DNA of 64,000 bases from contig NC_133647.1 in assembly GCF_009905375.1 (NCBI RefSeq), positions 77,180,231-77,244,230 on the forward strand. The letters run 5' to 3'. Position 1 is the first letter of the stretch. Each line of letters begins with the position of its first letter. The notes under the pieces were generated by a model, which saw nothing but the letters and a program-made list of their open reading frames with translations, was not told the origin of the DNA and searched no databases. Shown here one piece after another: positions 34,708 to 45,850 of this stretch. A program made the translations under genes and the position numbers. The stretch comes from Apium graveolens (lineage: Eukaryota > Streptophyta > Magnoliopsida > Apiales > Apiaceae).

Positions 34708-37440
34708 TCACCGAATTAATCTGAATCCATAATGATTCTTAAAAAAATCATTTATCAGATTATCTTCAGCTTTCTTCAGAACTTCAGCTAATTGTGCTTT
34801 GACCTGTATCAGTTCTTCTTCTTTACTATCACCAATTTGATAAATGGCTGTTCTGAGAGCTTGAATGGATGTTCTTTCAAGTCCATCACCAAGTCTGATA
34901 ACCTTAGGATGTGAAGAGTTTTCATTATAACATAAGCATCTTCCTTTCAGAATAACTTCCACCTTAGCAGAATTCTTTAGCATAGGAATTGCTCTTCCAT
35001 CACCTTCAGTAATCATTGGACTGTAATGAGAAGTCTTTGTACCAAAGATTCTGAATAGATCTCTTATAGCCTTCAAAATGTATTCTGACCATCTTCTTGT
35101 AACATCAGATTTTACTTCCAGAAGATAGTGAATATGTTGAAGTTCTCTGATAGACTTCTTTAGTACATCAGTATCAGCTAATCTATAAGTCCTTCCATCA
35201 TTGAGAAATAATATCAATTTCTCTTTTGGATTCTCCTTATCATGAGCATCTATCACAACTTGAGCAGACAACACCTTGTCAAGGTGCCTTTGTTTGATTT
35301 GTTCATATGGTTTGTCTGTCAATATGAAAGGATCTCTTAGAGTAACCTCTACTCCTGTTTGAATCTTCTCTTCGTCAGAACCTAATGCAGCTCTATCTCT
35401 AGGTTGCTTGGCTCTCAAGCCAAATGTAGCGAGTTGATTAATCATGAGATTGGATTTTGGTTCAATTGGAGTAGCTTTCTTCCATAACAGCACTTCTTAT
35501 CAACAATTGTCATTTTATCCATATCAACTTGAGAATTGTCAGTAGTTGATGTCTTGATAGCTTGATCATAATTTGTTGTTTCTTCTGTACCTTCCTGTCC
35601 TTTATTCTGAACAACAACTTGAGTAGTGTCAGAGGTTGTTTTAGAATCTTCATTTATCTTTCTTCTTTACAGAATTTGAACAATTTCATCTTCAACAAGA
35701 TTATCATAAGTTACTTGAACCATTTTACATACTGGTTTCATCAGATCTTGAGAAGTTTTCAAGTCCAGTGTCTTGGTTGGTTCATAAACTTTTCCTTTCC
35801 CTTTGTCTTTGGGATCACTCTCAGTCTGTGATCTAGTCTTGAACTTTGAAGTTTCAGAATTTAACTTTTCCTTAATCACAATGCCTTTTTCCTTAGGCCT
35901 TGGAGGTTTCTTTGCATCAGAAGCTTTAGACTTAGGATTTGTCTTCTCAGCAGCAAATCTAGCTTCTTCCTCCTTGAGAGTTTCTAAATCCATTCCTGGA
36001 TTATGTTTTAGAAATAATCTCCTAGCTATCTCCTCATCAAGTGTCTGGATTTTAGGATCTTTGTAATAAACAGTAGTTTGCTTCCATTTTAACTTCAGAG
36101 TTTGCAAAAACCTCTGAGAGTCTTCAGATCCTTACTGAATCAGAATATCAGAACTTGACATCAGACTTTGTTTATCACCACTTGAATTTATTCTTTGAGC
36201 ATTCACAACATCAGAACTTGACTTGTTCTGAATAGAAGATTTCCCTTGAACTTTTCTTTGACCTCTGCTCTTTTCAGAGTTTCCCTGGTCATCACCTTTA
36301 TCGTCCTTTTTCTTCAGTTCTTGAGTTGGTGAGCATTTGGACTTAACTACCTTCTCCCCCTTTTTGGCATTATCCGGAAGTAAGAGAGAAAGAAGAAGTT
36401 CAACTAAAGATTGGATTTTATCCAATTGAGCTTTCTGAGAAGCTTGATTAGCCAGGACTTCAGCAATTTGGGCCTGTTGCTTCTCTTGAGTTTTCTCAAT
36501 GGCTTCAACTTTTTCAGAAATAGGTCTGATATACCTGTTCTTGTCAAGCTTGATCCGTAGATCTAGCTTATCAGCTTGTTCCCTGAGTGTATCAACCTTT
36601 TTATGAGTAGAAGTATGTAGATCTTGAAGATGTTTTGTAGACAGAGCTATGATCTTGAGTTGTGTCTTGAAATTAGCATTTATGAGCAACTCATCTGCTT
36701 TTGCAATATGCTCTGTCAGAACTTTAGAACATGGAATAAAATCTGATTCATTCCACTTCGTTGTCCACTTAACACCTCTGTGAGTATCCTCCCAAGGAAT
36801 AGGTGCTTCCTTTTCAACAAATTTCTTCACCAATTCTTCCTTGCCCAGAATAGGTACTGGAGTCTCAACAGAAACACTATCATCAGAACTTGAGGAAGAC
36901 TCATTCTGTTCTGATAGCTCAACAGTGTGTGAAGCAACTGGAGATTCAGGAATAACATCATCTAAATTCTGATCAGCAGAATTTTTCTCCAGAGCTGGTG
37001 TCTTTGATGTAGATGGAGCTTCCAGATAAAGAACTTCAGGTATATTTAAATGATGAATATCTATTTCAGAATTATCAGTTTGTTCTTTAGCATCATCTGT
37101 AATTTTAATAGGAGAGACAGGAGGGGTAACAACTGTGTCATTTGCAGTGTCTTTGGCTTGAGCTGGAAGGTCTTCAATGATAATTGGTTCTTGTAAGATC
37201 AGAGATTCCTGATCCCTTTCCTCAGCTTCTTCAGTATCTTCTGATATAGCCTTAGCCAAATACCTCCTAGCCTTCATTTTCTTCAATCTCCTTGCCAATG
37301 AAGGAGTTGCTTCAGTAGCATCAGAATTTACAAATTTCCTTTTCAAAGTATCAGAAATTTGAGCTGCTTTCTCTTTCTGAGAAGTAACATTCTCAGCTTC
37401 AAGTGTCACAGATTCAGATGCATCAACCCGTGCTTCAAGT
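34708..37440 (-). pseudogene. 3' extra ORF of C2
   Basis: About 900 codons in three pieces: 37409-36132 and 36107-35667 in one frame with a TAA between, then 35493-34708 after a frameshift. No ATG-led start is obvious; the frame opens after a stop near 37446. The first piece is Ser/Glu/Lys-rich with a central helical, coiled-coil-like part (about 36700-36400, Leu/Lys/Gln-rich heptads). The middle is basic and low in complexity. The end carries the domain shared with C1 (a FLNDGRTYRL block at about 35200; LRTAIYQIG near 34850). Function unknown; no signal peptide or membrane helix, so env-like is a positional name only. Confidence 0.78.
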
Positions 37441-37763
37441 GTTTCCTCAAATCATCAAAATTTATTATTGACCATTATTGAATCAAAACATTCATCACAG
37501 GATAAAGTTAAAAATCGATGAAGTAAAGATTAGCAAATTGTAATTAAAACATTCACAGTCACATAATTTGAGAAACAAAGACCAAATCTTGCAATTAAAG
37601 GAAATTTCATTAATATATCAGATGAGTACATTTCATGAAATTTATCAATTACATGCAAAAATTACAAGATAGTCCTATTCTAAGAATCTTAACATCAACA
37701 GCCTTAGTCCTAGTCTAAGAAGCCTGACAAAGCTGACGGTTAAGAGAAACAAATGGATGACAA

Positions 37764-38003
37764 TTAATTCTTCTTCCTACTTTCAACAAAGAGAATAACA
37801 AGCCGAATGATTTGCTCCTGTTGTTTAAGAATACGAAGATGAAGTTCTCTTTGGAAAGACATCAGATCATTTTTAATGTTGTCTTGAAGTTGAATCCAGA
37901 TGTCGAATGGAATGTTGTTGATAGGATATGGAGTCGGAATTCCATTTCGAAAAATGGTCACAGTTTCCATGCCATAGCAGTAAAACCAACTAAAATGTGC
38001 CAT
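37764..38003 (-). CDS. 79-codon ORF with its own TATA box in the C2 spacer
   Basis: ATG in a strong context (AAACAATGGCAC), stop TAA at 37764. Upstream on - are a TATTTAAATG box (38051-38060) and a short C/T-rich leader. Downstream is an A/T-rich tail resembling a plant 3' UTR, with AATGAA at about 37605. The product starts MAHFSWFYCYGMETVTIFRN, has an INNIPFDIW segment and a helical end rich in Gln/Arg (LKQQEQIIRLVILFVESRKK). I recognise no family. It is in the sense direction of C2 between pol and the long 3' ORF. It may be a small accessory gene, an exon of the 3' ORF, or a captured host gene. Confidence 0.5.
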   Translation of the reverse strand: MAHFSWFYCYGMETVTIFRNGIPTPYPINNIPFDIWIQLQDNIKNDLMSFQRELHLRILKQQEQIIRLVILFVESRKKN

Positions 38004-38050
38004 TGTTTGAGAGAAATGGAAAGATGTGATTTTACTGATGAATGATCAGT

Positions 38051-38060
38051 CATTTAAATA
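38051..38060 (-). promoter_or_regulatory. Possible internal promoter of C2
   Basis: TATTTAAATG on -, about 48 bases before the ATG at 38003. C3 has TATAAAAG at the equivalent place before its downstream ORF. Confidence 0.45.
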
Positions 38061-39452
38061 GGCAATGAAATACCAAGGGACGCGAGGACTGTTTAACTAT
38101 TACAAGTAAAAATAATGATCCCTCGACTCCCTAGACTGGTGTGTAATAATAATAGTCAGTAAAAGATCTAAATCAAGAGTTAATGGGCTCGGGAAATAAT
38201 TAACAATTACTGTGCACATGCAGTTTTTCAAGATATACACGTTAACCACTAACCCATAATGATTATGACTGTTTTTATCTCACCCAAATTTATTCTGATT
38301 TAAATATAACTGTTTCAGATTTTCCCACAAACAAGTCAAGTAAAGAAAAATGCCATGTAAGCATCAAAGATTCCATCAGGATTTAATATCAGAACTTAAC
38401 TTATATCAGATTTTAATAGTCATCAGAACATGGCGTCTGTACTCAAAAAGTGAATATCTTGTTCTGTGATTCTTCATACAAATAATGACTTGTTTTCTTC
38501 AGAATTTAATCATCAGAACTTCCATCAGAACTTGTCCTCAGAATTTATGCAAATGACACTTAATTGTTTGTCAACAACAACTTAATCACCACAGTAATTT
38601 TCATCATTCATATGGAGTGAAAGTGTGTGTGCATTTAGCAAAATATCAGATAAAGATTAAAGTCTGATAAGCTTCAATACATCTTAGAAATAAGGCATAA
38701 CTAAGAAAAGTGCTTAAAATCTGTCATCAGTCATGATGTCTACTATAGAATATATTTATGCAAATGTCCGCCTCAACTGTTTGTGCTCATTTTATGCATC
38801 TTTTGAAATTCCTTTTTACGGTGGCTTCTCAGTGTAAGTGAGTCACGACTGCTTATCAGAATTTATGCTGTTATTAGAGTATTTCTCCAGTAATCATAAA
38901 GTGTGAAAAGTCACCAAAATTTTTTTTTTGCTTTTCTAATGCATATTTCTTAATACCAGCAATGCATTTGGGTCTTCCCTTCCACATTTTTACTCTAGAT
39001 CTCAAAGGAGTACCTGACTTTTATTCATTTCTTTTCTTTTCTTTTCTTTTGATAAGTGAGGCTTATCAGCACTTAGTTCATTCTTAAGATTTACTGACAT
39101 CAGAATTTGACAGATAAGAAATAAGAATCTAGTTTGTGACTTAATAATAAGATACACAAAGTAAACTTGACTAAGCTCAATATCAGAATCTGCTTGTGTT
39201 AATGAGTTTCCACATAAACAACTAATTTAAACATGGGATTTCTAGTATGTTAAAGACTACTAGGTCAGCATTTAGCACAGTTATCCTAATTGGATTGAAT
39301 AGTCACAGAACATTTAAAACACTTATCAGAGTATACAAATCCACATCAGATAACAATCAGCATTTAATGAATTTTCAAATTAAGCACAGATTATATATAG
39401 ATAATACAATCTGTAAACACTGATCATAAAGTCTGATGCATGAGAACAAAAA
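38061..39452 (-). other. C2 spacer between pol and the small ORF
   Basis: About 1.4 kb, no ORF. Rich in TCAGAACTT / TCAGAATTT-type motifs (about 38380-38550). It has two purine-rich tracts on -: a run at about 38915-38937 and a (AAAAG)n tract at 39026-39050. Extra purine tracts after pol have been described for Sireviruses. Confidence 0.55.
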
Positions 39453-41345
39453 CTAAGCAAATTTAGAGAAAGAACCTGAAACCATTCCAAGTTCATTTAC
39501 CAATCTTATAAAAGTAGCTTCACATAGTGGTTTTGTGAAGATATCTGCTAGCTGTTGATCTGTTGGAACAAAATGCAATTCCATTGTACCTTCATCCACA
39601 TGTTCCCTTATGAAATGGTACCTAATGCTGATGTGCTTTGTCATTGAGTTTTGAACTGGATTACCTGTCATAGCATTAACACTTTGATTATCACAGTAAA
39701 TAGGGATTTTAGAAAATTCTAACCCATAATCCAGTAACTGATTCTTCATCCAAAGAATCTGTGCACAATAGCTTCCTGCAGCAATATATTCTGCTTCTAC
39801 AGTTGATGTGAAAATTGACTTTTGTTTCTTGCTAAACCAAGAAACCAATCTGCCTCCAAGAAATTGGCAGCTTCCACTGGTGCTTTTCCTGTCTATTTTG
39901 CATCCAGCAAAATCTGCATCTGAGTAACGAATTAGCTTAAAATCTGATTCCCTAGGATACCACAATCCTAGATCAGCTGTACCCCTTAAGGTACTTGAAA
40001 ATTCTTTTCACAGCTAATAAGTGAGGTTCTCTTGGATCAGCCTGAAATCTTGCACAAAGACAGGTACCATACATGATATCAGGTCTACTTACAGTTAGAT
40101 AGAGTAAGGAACCAATCATACTTCTATAGTTAGTAATATCTACTGATTTACCAGTATCCTTATCTAACTTGGTTGCAGTGGCCATGGGAGTGGATGCAGT
40201 TGAAGAATCTTGCATTCCAAATTTCTTCAGTAAATTTCTGGTGTACTTGGATTGACAGATAAAAGTGCCTTCTTCAGTTTGCTTGACTTGAAGGCCCAGA
40301 AAATAGCTGAGTTCTCCCATCATACTCATTTGATATCTTAACTGCATTAGCTTTGCAAACTTCTCATACAGTTTGGAATTAGTAGAACCAAATATGATAT
40401 CATCAACATATATTTGTACCAAAAGTAAGTCATTTCCATGGTTGAGGTAGAATAAAGTCTTGTCAATTGTGCCTCTGTGAAATCCACTTTCCAGAAGGAA
40501 TTGAGCTAAAGTCTCATACCATGCTCTTGGAGCTTGCTTAAGGCCATAAAGTGCTTTGTCAAGCCTGTAGACATGATTGGGAAATTTGGGATCTAGAAAG
40601 CCTGGAGGTTGTTCAACATATACCTCTTCTTCCAATTCTCCATTGAGAAAAGCACTTTTCACATCCATTTGAAAGACTTTAAACTTCTTGTGAGCAGCAC
40701 AAGCCAAAAAGATCATTATGGCTTCTAATCTAACAACTGGTGCAAATGTTTCATCATAATCAATACCCTCCTGTTGAGAGTAGCCTTTAGCAACCAGTCT
40801 TGCTTTATTCCTTGTAATTATGCCATCACTGTCAGTTTTGTTTCTGAAGACCCATTTTGTACCAACAACTGATCTGTTCTTTGGTCTTGGCACTAGGGTC
40901 CATACTTTATTTTTTTCAAATTCATTTAACTCTTCCTGTATTGCTTGCACCCAATCAACATCTTGAAGAGCTTCTTCCACTTTCTTTGGTTTAGTCTGAG
41001 ATAGAAAAGAATGATAGAGACATTCATTTGAAGTTTCAGTTCTAGTTCTGACACCTGCTTCAGGATCTCCAATGATTAGATCAGGTGTGTGTGCTTTAGT
41101 CCACTTCCTTGTAGATGGAAGTTGATCTCTAGAACTGGATCCTCCCCCATGATCCATGCTGTCTCCATCAGCATTTTCTGATGCTCCCCCTGTAGTTATG
41201 CTCTCTGAGACTTCAGAATTTGAGTTTGATTTTTCAGGAGTTGAAGAATCAGAGCTTCCAAAATTATCAGAATTTGGCTCATCAGAACTAGATGAATCAG
41301 AACTTGAAGAGCCAGTGACAGGTTCTAATGCTTCTAAAAGTCTTG
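39453..41345 (-). pseudogene. C2 reverse transcriptase and RNase H
   Basis: RT in 41157-39973: [73 protein letters not shown], intact [12 protein letters not shown], and the [16 protein letters not shown] connection block. A single frameshift after KRIFKYLKG leads into RNase H (39965-39453): YSDADFAGCKIDRKSTSG, EAEYIAAGS, IYCDNQSV, ending TKPLCEATFIRLVNELGM. Catalytic residues appear intact, so damage is limited to this frameshift and one near 41340, where the Ser/Asp-rich linker to integrase changes frame. Confidence 0.92.
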
Positions 41346-42846
41346 AGATGTGGTAGGATCTTCAGCTTGCTCCCCCTGGACAGGTGCATTTTCCTTTGAA
41401 GTTGTTACCACAGTTTTAATGACATCAGAACTTAATCCATCAGAACTTACAGGATCAGGATTTAAGTCATCAGAATTTCCAGAATCAGAATTTAAATCTT
41501 CATTCTCAAATCTCAGCTGATCATTATCATCGAAATCTTCAAGTCCAGTAATCTTCTTATCATCAAAAGAGACATTGATAGATTCCATGACAACTCTTGT
41601 TCTTAAATTGTAGACTCTGAAGGCTTTTATGGAAAGTGGATATCCAACAAAAATTCCTTCATCAGCTTTTAGATCAAATTTTGACAGCTGTTCAGGATGA
41701 GTCTTAAGAACAAAACACTTGCAACCAAATACATGAAAGTATTTCAGATTTGGCTTCTTTTTCTTCACCATCTCATATGGTGTTTTTCCATGCTTGTTTA
41801 TTAGTGTAGCATTTTGTGTAAAACAAGCAGTCTGTACAGCATCAGCCGAAAAATAGGTTGGTTGCTTTGCTTCATCAAGCATTGTTCGTGCAGCTTCAAT
41901 GAGAGTCCTGTTCTTTCTTTCGACAACTCCATTTTGTTGTGGAGTTCTAGGTGCAGAAAATTCCTGTTTGATTCCATGATCTTTGCAGAACTCTTCCATG
42001 ATTGAATTCTTGAACTCAGTGCCATTATCACTCCTTATAATTTTAACAGAATCTTTGATCAATTTATCTAACTGTTTGACATGATCAGTTAGAGTAGATG
42101 TTGTTTCAGTCTTCTTGTACAGGAAATACACCCAAGTGTATCTTGTGAACTCATCCACTATAACCATAACATATTTCTTCTTTGCAATAGACATGACATT
42201 GACTGGACCAAATAGATCAACATGCAGTAGGTGATAAGGCTCAAGAATGGATGACTCATTTTTGCTCTTGAAAGAAGATTTTCTTTGTTTTGCCTTCTGA
42301 CATGAATCACAAAGGCCATCAGGAGCATATACTGTTTTTGGCAGTCCTCTCACAAGATCTTTCTTTACAAGCTCATTCATATTGTTGAAATTTAAATGAG
42401 AGAGTTTCTTGTGCCAATTCTAGCTTTCTTCAATTGATGCTCTACTCAACAGACAGATTGCAGAATCATCAGTACTTGTTGAAAGTCTGGCTTCATAAAT
42501 GTTACCATGCTTGTATCCTTTCAGAACCACTTTGCCTTTAGAATTACTTATAACTTCACAGTGTTCTTCAAAGAAATCCACATGATAACCTCTGTCACAG
42601 ATTTGACTTATACTCAACAGATTGTGTTTAAGTCCTGAGAGTAGAGCTACTGTTTCAATGATGACATTCCCAAAATTGATCTTGCCATATCCCAGAGTTA
42701 TTTCCATGTTGCCATCTCCATAAGAAACGCCTGGGCCAGCTTTCTCCACAAAGTCTGATAGCAGGGCTTTATTTCCAGTCATATGTCCTGAACATCCACT
42801 ATCCATAACTAGGATGTTCTTCCTGTTGCTCTGCAATCACAAAGAC
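41334..42846 (-). pseudogene. C2 protease and integrase
   Basis: Protease piece 42836-42420 with VMDSGCSGHMTG and LKHNLLSISQICD. A TAG at 42420-42422 stands before WHKKLSHLNF, the start of the integrase zinc part (H/H, CDSCQKAK). The core in 42380-41334 has all three catalytic residues: HVDLFGPV, IRSDNGTEF, NGVVERKNRT. It is followed by the FGCKCFVLKTH and EGIFVGY blocks. The tail is a Ser/Asp-rich linker that includes tandem SSDGLSSD-like units, encoded by the repeated TTAAGTTCTGATG motif. Confidence 0.92.
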
Positions 42847-42848
42847 CA

Positions 42849-45200
42849 CTAATGGTTAGTTTTAAGGACCCGGACTTGCTTGGATGCTTTGGCCTTTTTA
42901 AGTTTGTTAACATTTGCAGCGGATTTAACATTAGAGTTTATGCTAACATTTTTCTTATCAGTATTAACAGTATCAGACTTTGCATCATACTTTACACTAG
43001 AAGGAATTAAAGCAACTTTCTTCAAAGAAGGTTTTATCTGATAATAATCATAGTACAAACTATGATATTCCTTACAGGTATAAATGGAATACCATATACT
43101 ACCACAATGAAAACAAGGATTTTATGGCTTAAACCTAATAGACTGACTTTTAACTCCTGACTTAGAAGGTAAGGAGTTCATATTCTTATTCTTCCTGCAA
43201 AAAGAAGCCAGATGGTTAGAGTTTTCACAGTTATAGTATTTCTTTCTAGGAGCATTAGGAACATGCATATAATTGTTACTTTTATTCATACCTTCCTTTC
43301 TATTCCTCTTTTTCCTAGATACCTTTACCTTATTTACACTGGTAATCTCTTTCAGCTTATGTTTAAGCTGCTTCTTTGTCATTAAGCCTATGTTAACTTC
43401 AGTTGGTTTATCCTGTTCTAATTTGTTAGAAGTTGACTCTGCTATCACTTCTGTCTCAATAACTTTCATCTTTTCAGAATCAGAATTTACAGTTTTGGCT
43501 ACAAACTTAACAGGATTTACCTTTGGCTTAGTAGTCTGTTTAACAATAATTGGCTTAACTTGTTCAGTTCTTTTTTCACTTTTCTCATCTCCATAACCTA
43601 AGCCCTCTTTCCAATTTCCAATACTTAGTATATCCTGAGTTGCTCTTCCAGAGTTAGTCCAAGTCCTGATAATCTCTCTCTCCTTTTCTAACTCAGTTTT
43701 TAGAGATTTATTCATTTTTAGCACTTCATCTCTAACATAGAAAGCATCATCTCTATCTCTCTAAGTTTGATGGAACATAACTAACTCTTTTTCTAAATAA
43801 TCATTCCTCTTTTTAAAAGCAAGATTTTCAGAAGTTAATCTTTCACATGTTAATGTTTGATCTCTGTAACTAATAAACATGGTTTTAAGATATAATCTCA
43901 ACTCAGTAATATCATCAGTATGAAAGGTATAAGTTGTTTGAGGTACCTTTAACTCAGCAGCATCAGAACTGCTATCAGCATTTGCCATCGAGGCATAGTT
44001 CTCCTCATCTTCAGAATCTGAAGTGTCTTTCCAGTTTTTCTTCTTTGTGACAAGAGCCTTGCCTTTGTCACTCTTTCCTTTCTTGCAGTCAGGAGATATG
44101 TGGCCTTTCTCACCACTGTTGTAGCATTTGACATTTGAGTAATCTCCTCTGTCAGACTTTCCTTCTTTGCCTTCAGATTTTCTGAAGCCCTTCTTATCAG
44201 AACTTCTACCTTTCCTGGAAAACTTCTTTCCCCTTCTGAATATCCTGTAGGCTATCTTTGTGATACCCTCCACCATAAGAGCACACAGCTTCATCATCTC
44301 TTCATCGGCATCAACTTCAGGTAGAATTTCAGTTTCTAAATCAACATCATCAAAACTTGATGATTCTGAATCAGACATTATGATGAGAGGCTTTCCTTTG
44401 CCTTTCTTTGAGGAAGCCACTTTAGGGGATTCCTCCTCAGCTTTAAGAGCAACTGTCCTTGACTTTCTTCCATGCCTCTTGCTTCTTTGATCCATCTCAA
44501 GTTCATTAGTCTTGAGCATACCATAAATTTCATCAAGAGTAGTTTCATCAAGAGCATAGTTGTCTCTTATAGTAGTTGACTTCAAATCCCAACTTTCAGG
44601 AAGAGCTAAAAGGAATTTAATATTTGAATCTTCAAGATCATATTCCTTGTCCACCAGTGACAGATCATTCAAGAGTTTGATAAATCTATCGTATAAACTA
44701 GTTAATGACTCATCAGATTTTGAGTCAAAGTGCTCATACTCTTTAGTGAGTATAGTTCTCCTGTTCTTCTTGATTGCATCAGTTCCCTGACACCTTGTTT
44801 CCAAAGCATCCAATATCTCCTTTGCAGTCTTGCATTGAATTACCCTGTTTGACATGACATTATCAATGGCACTATGTAGCAAATGCCTTACCTTTGCATC
44901 CTTGGCAATAGATGAGATATCTTCAGCTGTGTATTCACTTTTCTCCTTTGGTATGGTCTTTGCTAGCTGATCTGCAACCACAACAGAGGGCTTGGTTGGC
45001 CTATGTGGTCCTTCATAAATTCTGTCAAGGTATTCTGGATCTGTAGCTTCCAGAAACATAGCCATCTTCACATTCCAAATGGGATACTCAGAAGGTCTCA
45101 GTATAGGAACCCTGATAGTCTCATATCGACTGTGGGTTTGAGTCTTTGGAGTTTCTTCAAATTTGGCGGGCTTGGTTGGATTTTCTGCTTCTTCAGACAT
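42849..45200 (-). pseudogene. C2 gag
   Basis: ATG at 45200, 41 bases inside the primer site. 479 codons to a TAG at 43761, then the same frame continues through 43724-43122 and 43058-42849. Copia gag domain (UBN2-like) at about residues 100-235 with YEHFDSKSDESLTSLYDRF. First knuckle at 359-372, CYNSGEKGHISPDC, has lost its second Cys. A Lys-rich part follows, then a second knuckle-like NCENSNHLASFC near 43195, and a third, CFHCGSIWYSIYTC, near 43090, which lies between stops. Multiple knuckles in a long gag fit Sireviruses. Acts as capsid and RNA chaperone in cytoplasmic particles. Confidence 0.9.
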
Positions 45201-45240
45201 GATTGTTTTGGATTTTTACTGTATGTGTGTTAACAGATAG

Positions 45241-45252
45241 GCTCTGATACCA
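45241..45252 (-). other. Primer-binding site of C2
   Basis: On -, TGGTATCAGAGC, two bases inside the 5' LTR; complementary to initiator tRNA-Met. Confidence 0.92.
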
Positions 45253-45254
45253 CT

Positions 45255-45850
45255 TTTTAGGTCACACAACACTGTAGAAGGGGGTTGAATACAGTGTAGA
45301 ATACAATCAAATCAATTTAAAACACAAGTAATAGAAAACAGATGTATTCGATATAATAAATTCTGTTACAATGGAGCTGTTCTCTCTCAGTGATAAACAA
45401 ATATTACGAGAGCTGCTAGGTTACAACGTATGATCTTATCGATGATCGTAACATATATAATGTAAACCTATGTCTGTGTTTATATAGACACACAGTTATA
45501 AGATAACTTCTAATTGATATGGAATATAATTCTGTCTCCGAAAATATATCAATCAGATATCTTATATAATTCTTTTAGTCCTCTAACTCTTTCCATGCAT
45601 ATCTTCTTCTTGTATTAGTCTCGACCTTCTTTCCTGTAAATCAACTTCTTTCCTTAACTGTAGGTCCTCCAGTACTTAAGTTCTGATATCCATCTTCTGA
45701 TATTATCTTCTGATAATCTAAGTCATGATATCCTTAAGTCCTGACTTCCAGTAAGTCCTGATTCTAGTAAGAACTGATATTTCCTGTTAGTTAAGATCTG
45801 AAAACTAAACATGAAACATATTAGACATGACATCTCAAATATATCTAACA
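45255..45850 (-). repeat. 5' LTR of C2
   Basis: 596 bp, same length as the 3' LTR with about 5% differences by eye. Its inner terminus reads TTTTAG on + where the 3' LTR has TGTTAG, so the terminal dinucleotide has mutated. Confidence 0.92.
45478..45486 (-). promoter_or_regulatory. TATA box of the C2 5' LTR
   Basis: On -, TATATAAAC; matches 34197-34205. It would drive the genomic transcript toward gag at 45200. Confidence 0.55.

Larger units (their letters stand above)
33974..45850 (-). mobile_element. Sirevirus-type copia element C2, complete
   Basis: 11,877 bp with 596-bp LTRs (33974-34569 and 45255-45850), a primer site for initiator tRNA-Met, gag with multiple zinc knuckles, protease, integrase, RT, RNase H, a 2-kb spacer with a small ORF, a long 3' ORF and a polypurine tract. 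LTRs differ at roughly 30 of 596 positions by eye, so the insertion is not recent. Flanks ATGCA/ATACA are a near-perfect 5-bp duplication. Gene order and extra ORF are those of Sireviruses. Confidence 0.94.

Noticed and set aside
34708..37440. Envelope glycoprotein reading of the Sirevirus 3' ORFs
   Set aside because: No signal peptide, membrane anchor or Cys-rich ectodomain is visible in C1, C2, C3 or C4; the name env-like is only positional.
43273..43596. 107-codon + ORF with membrane-like segments
   Set aside because: Exact antisense of the Lys/Glu-rich C2 gag; hydrophobicity is an artefact of reverse-reading charged codons.
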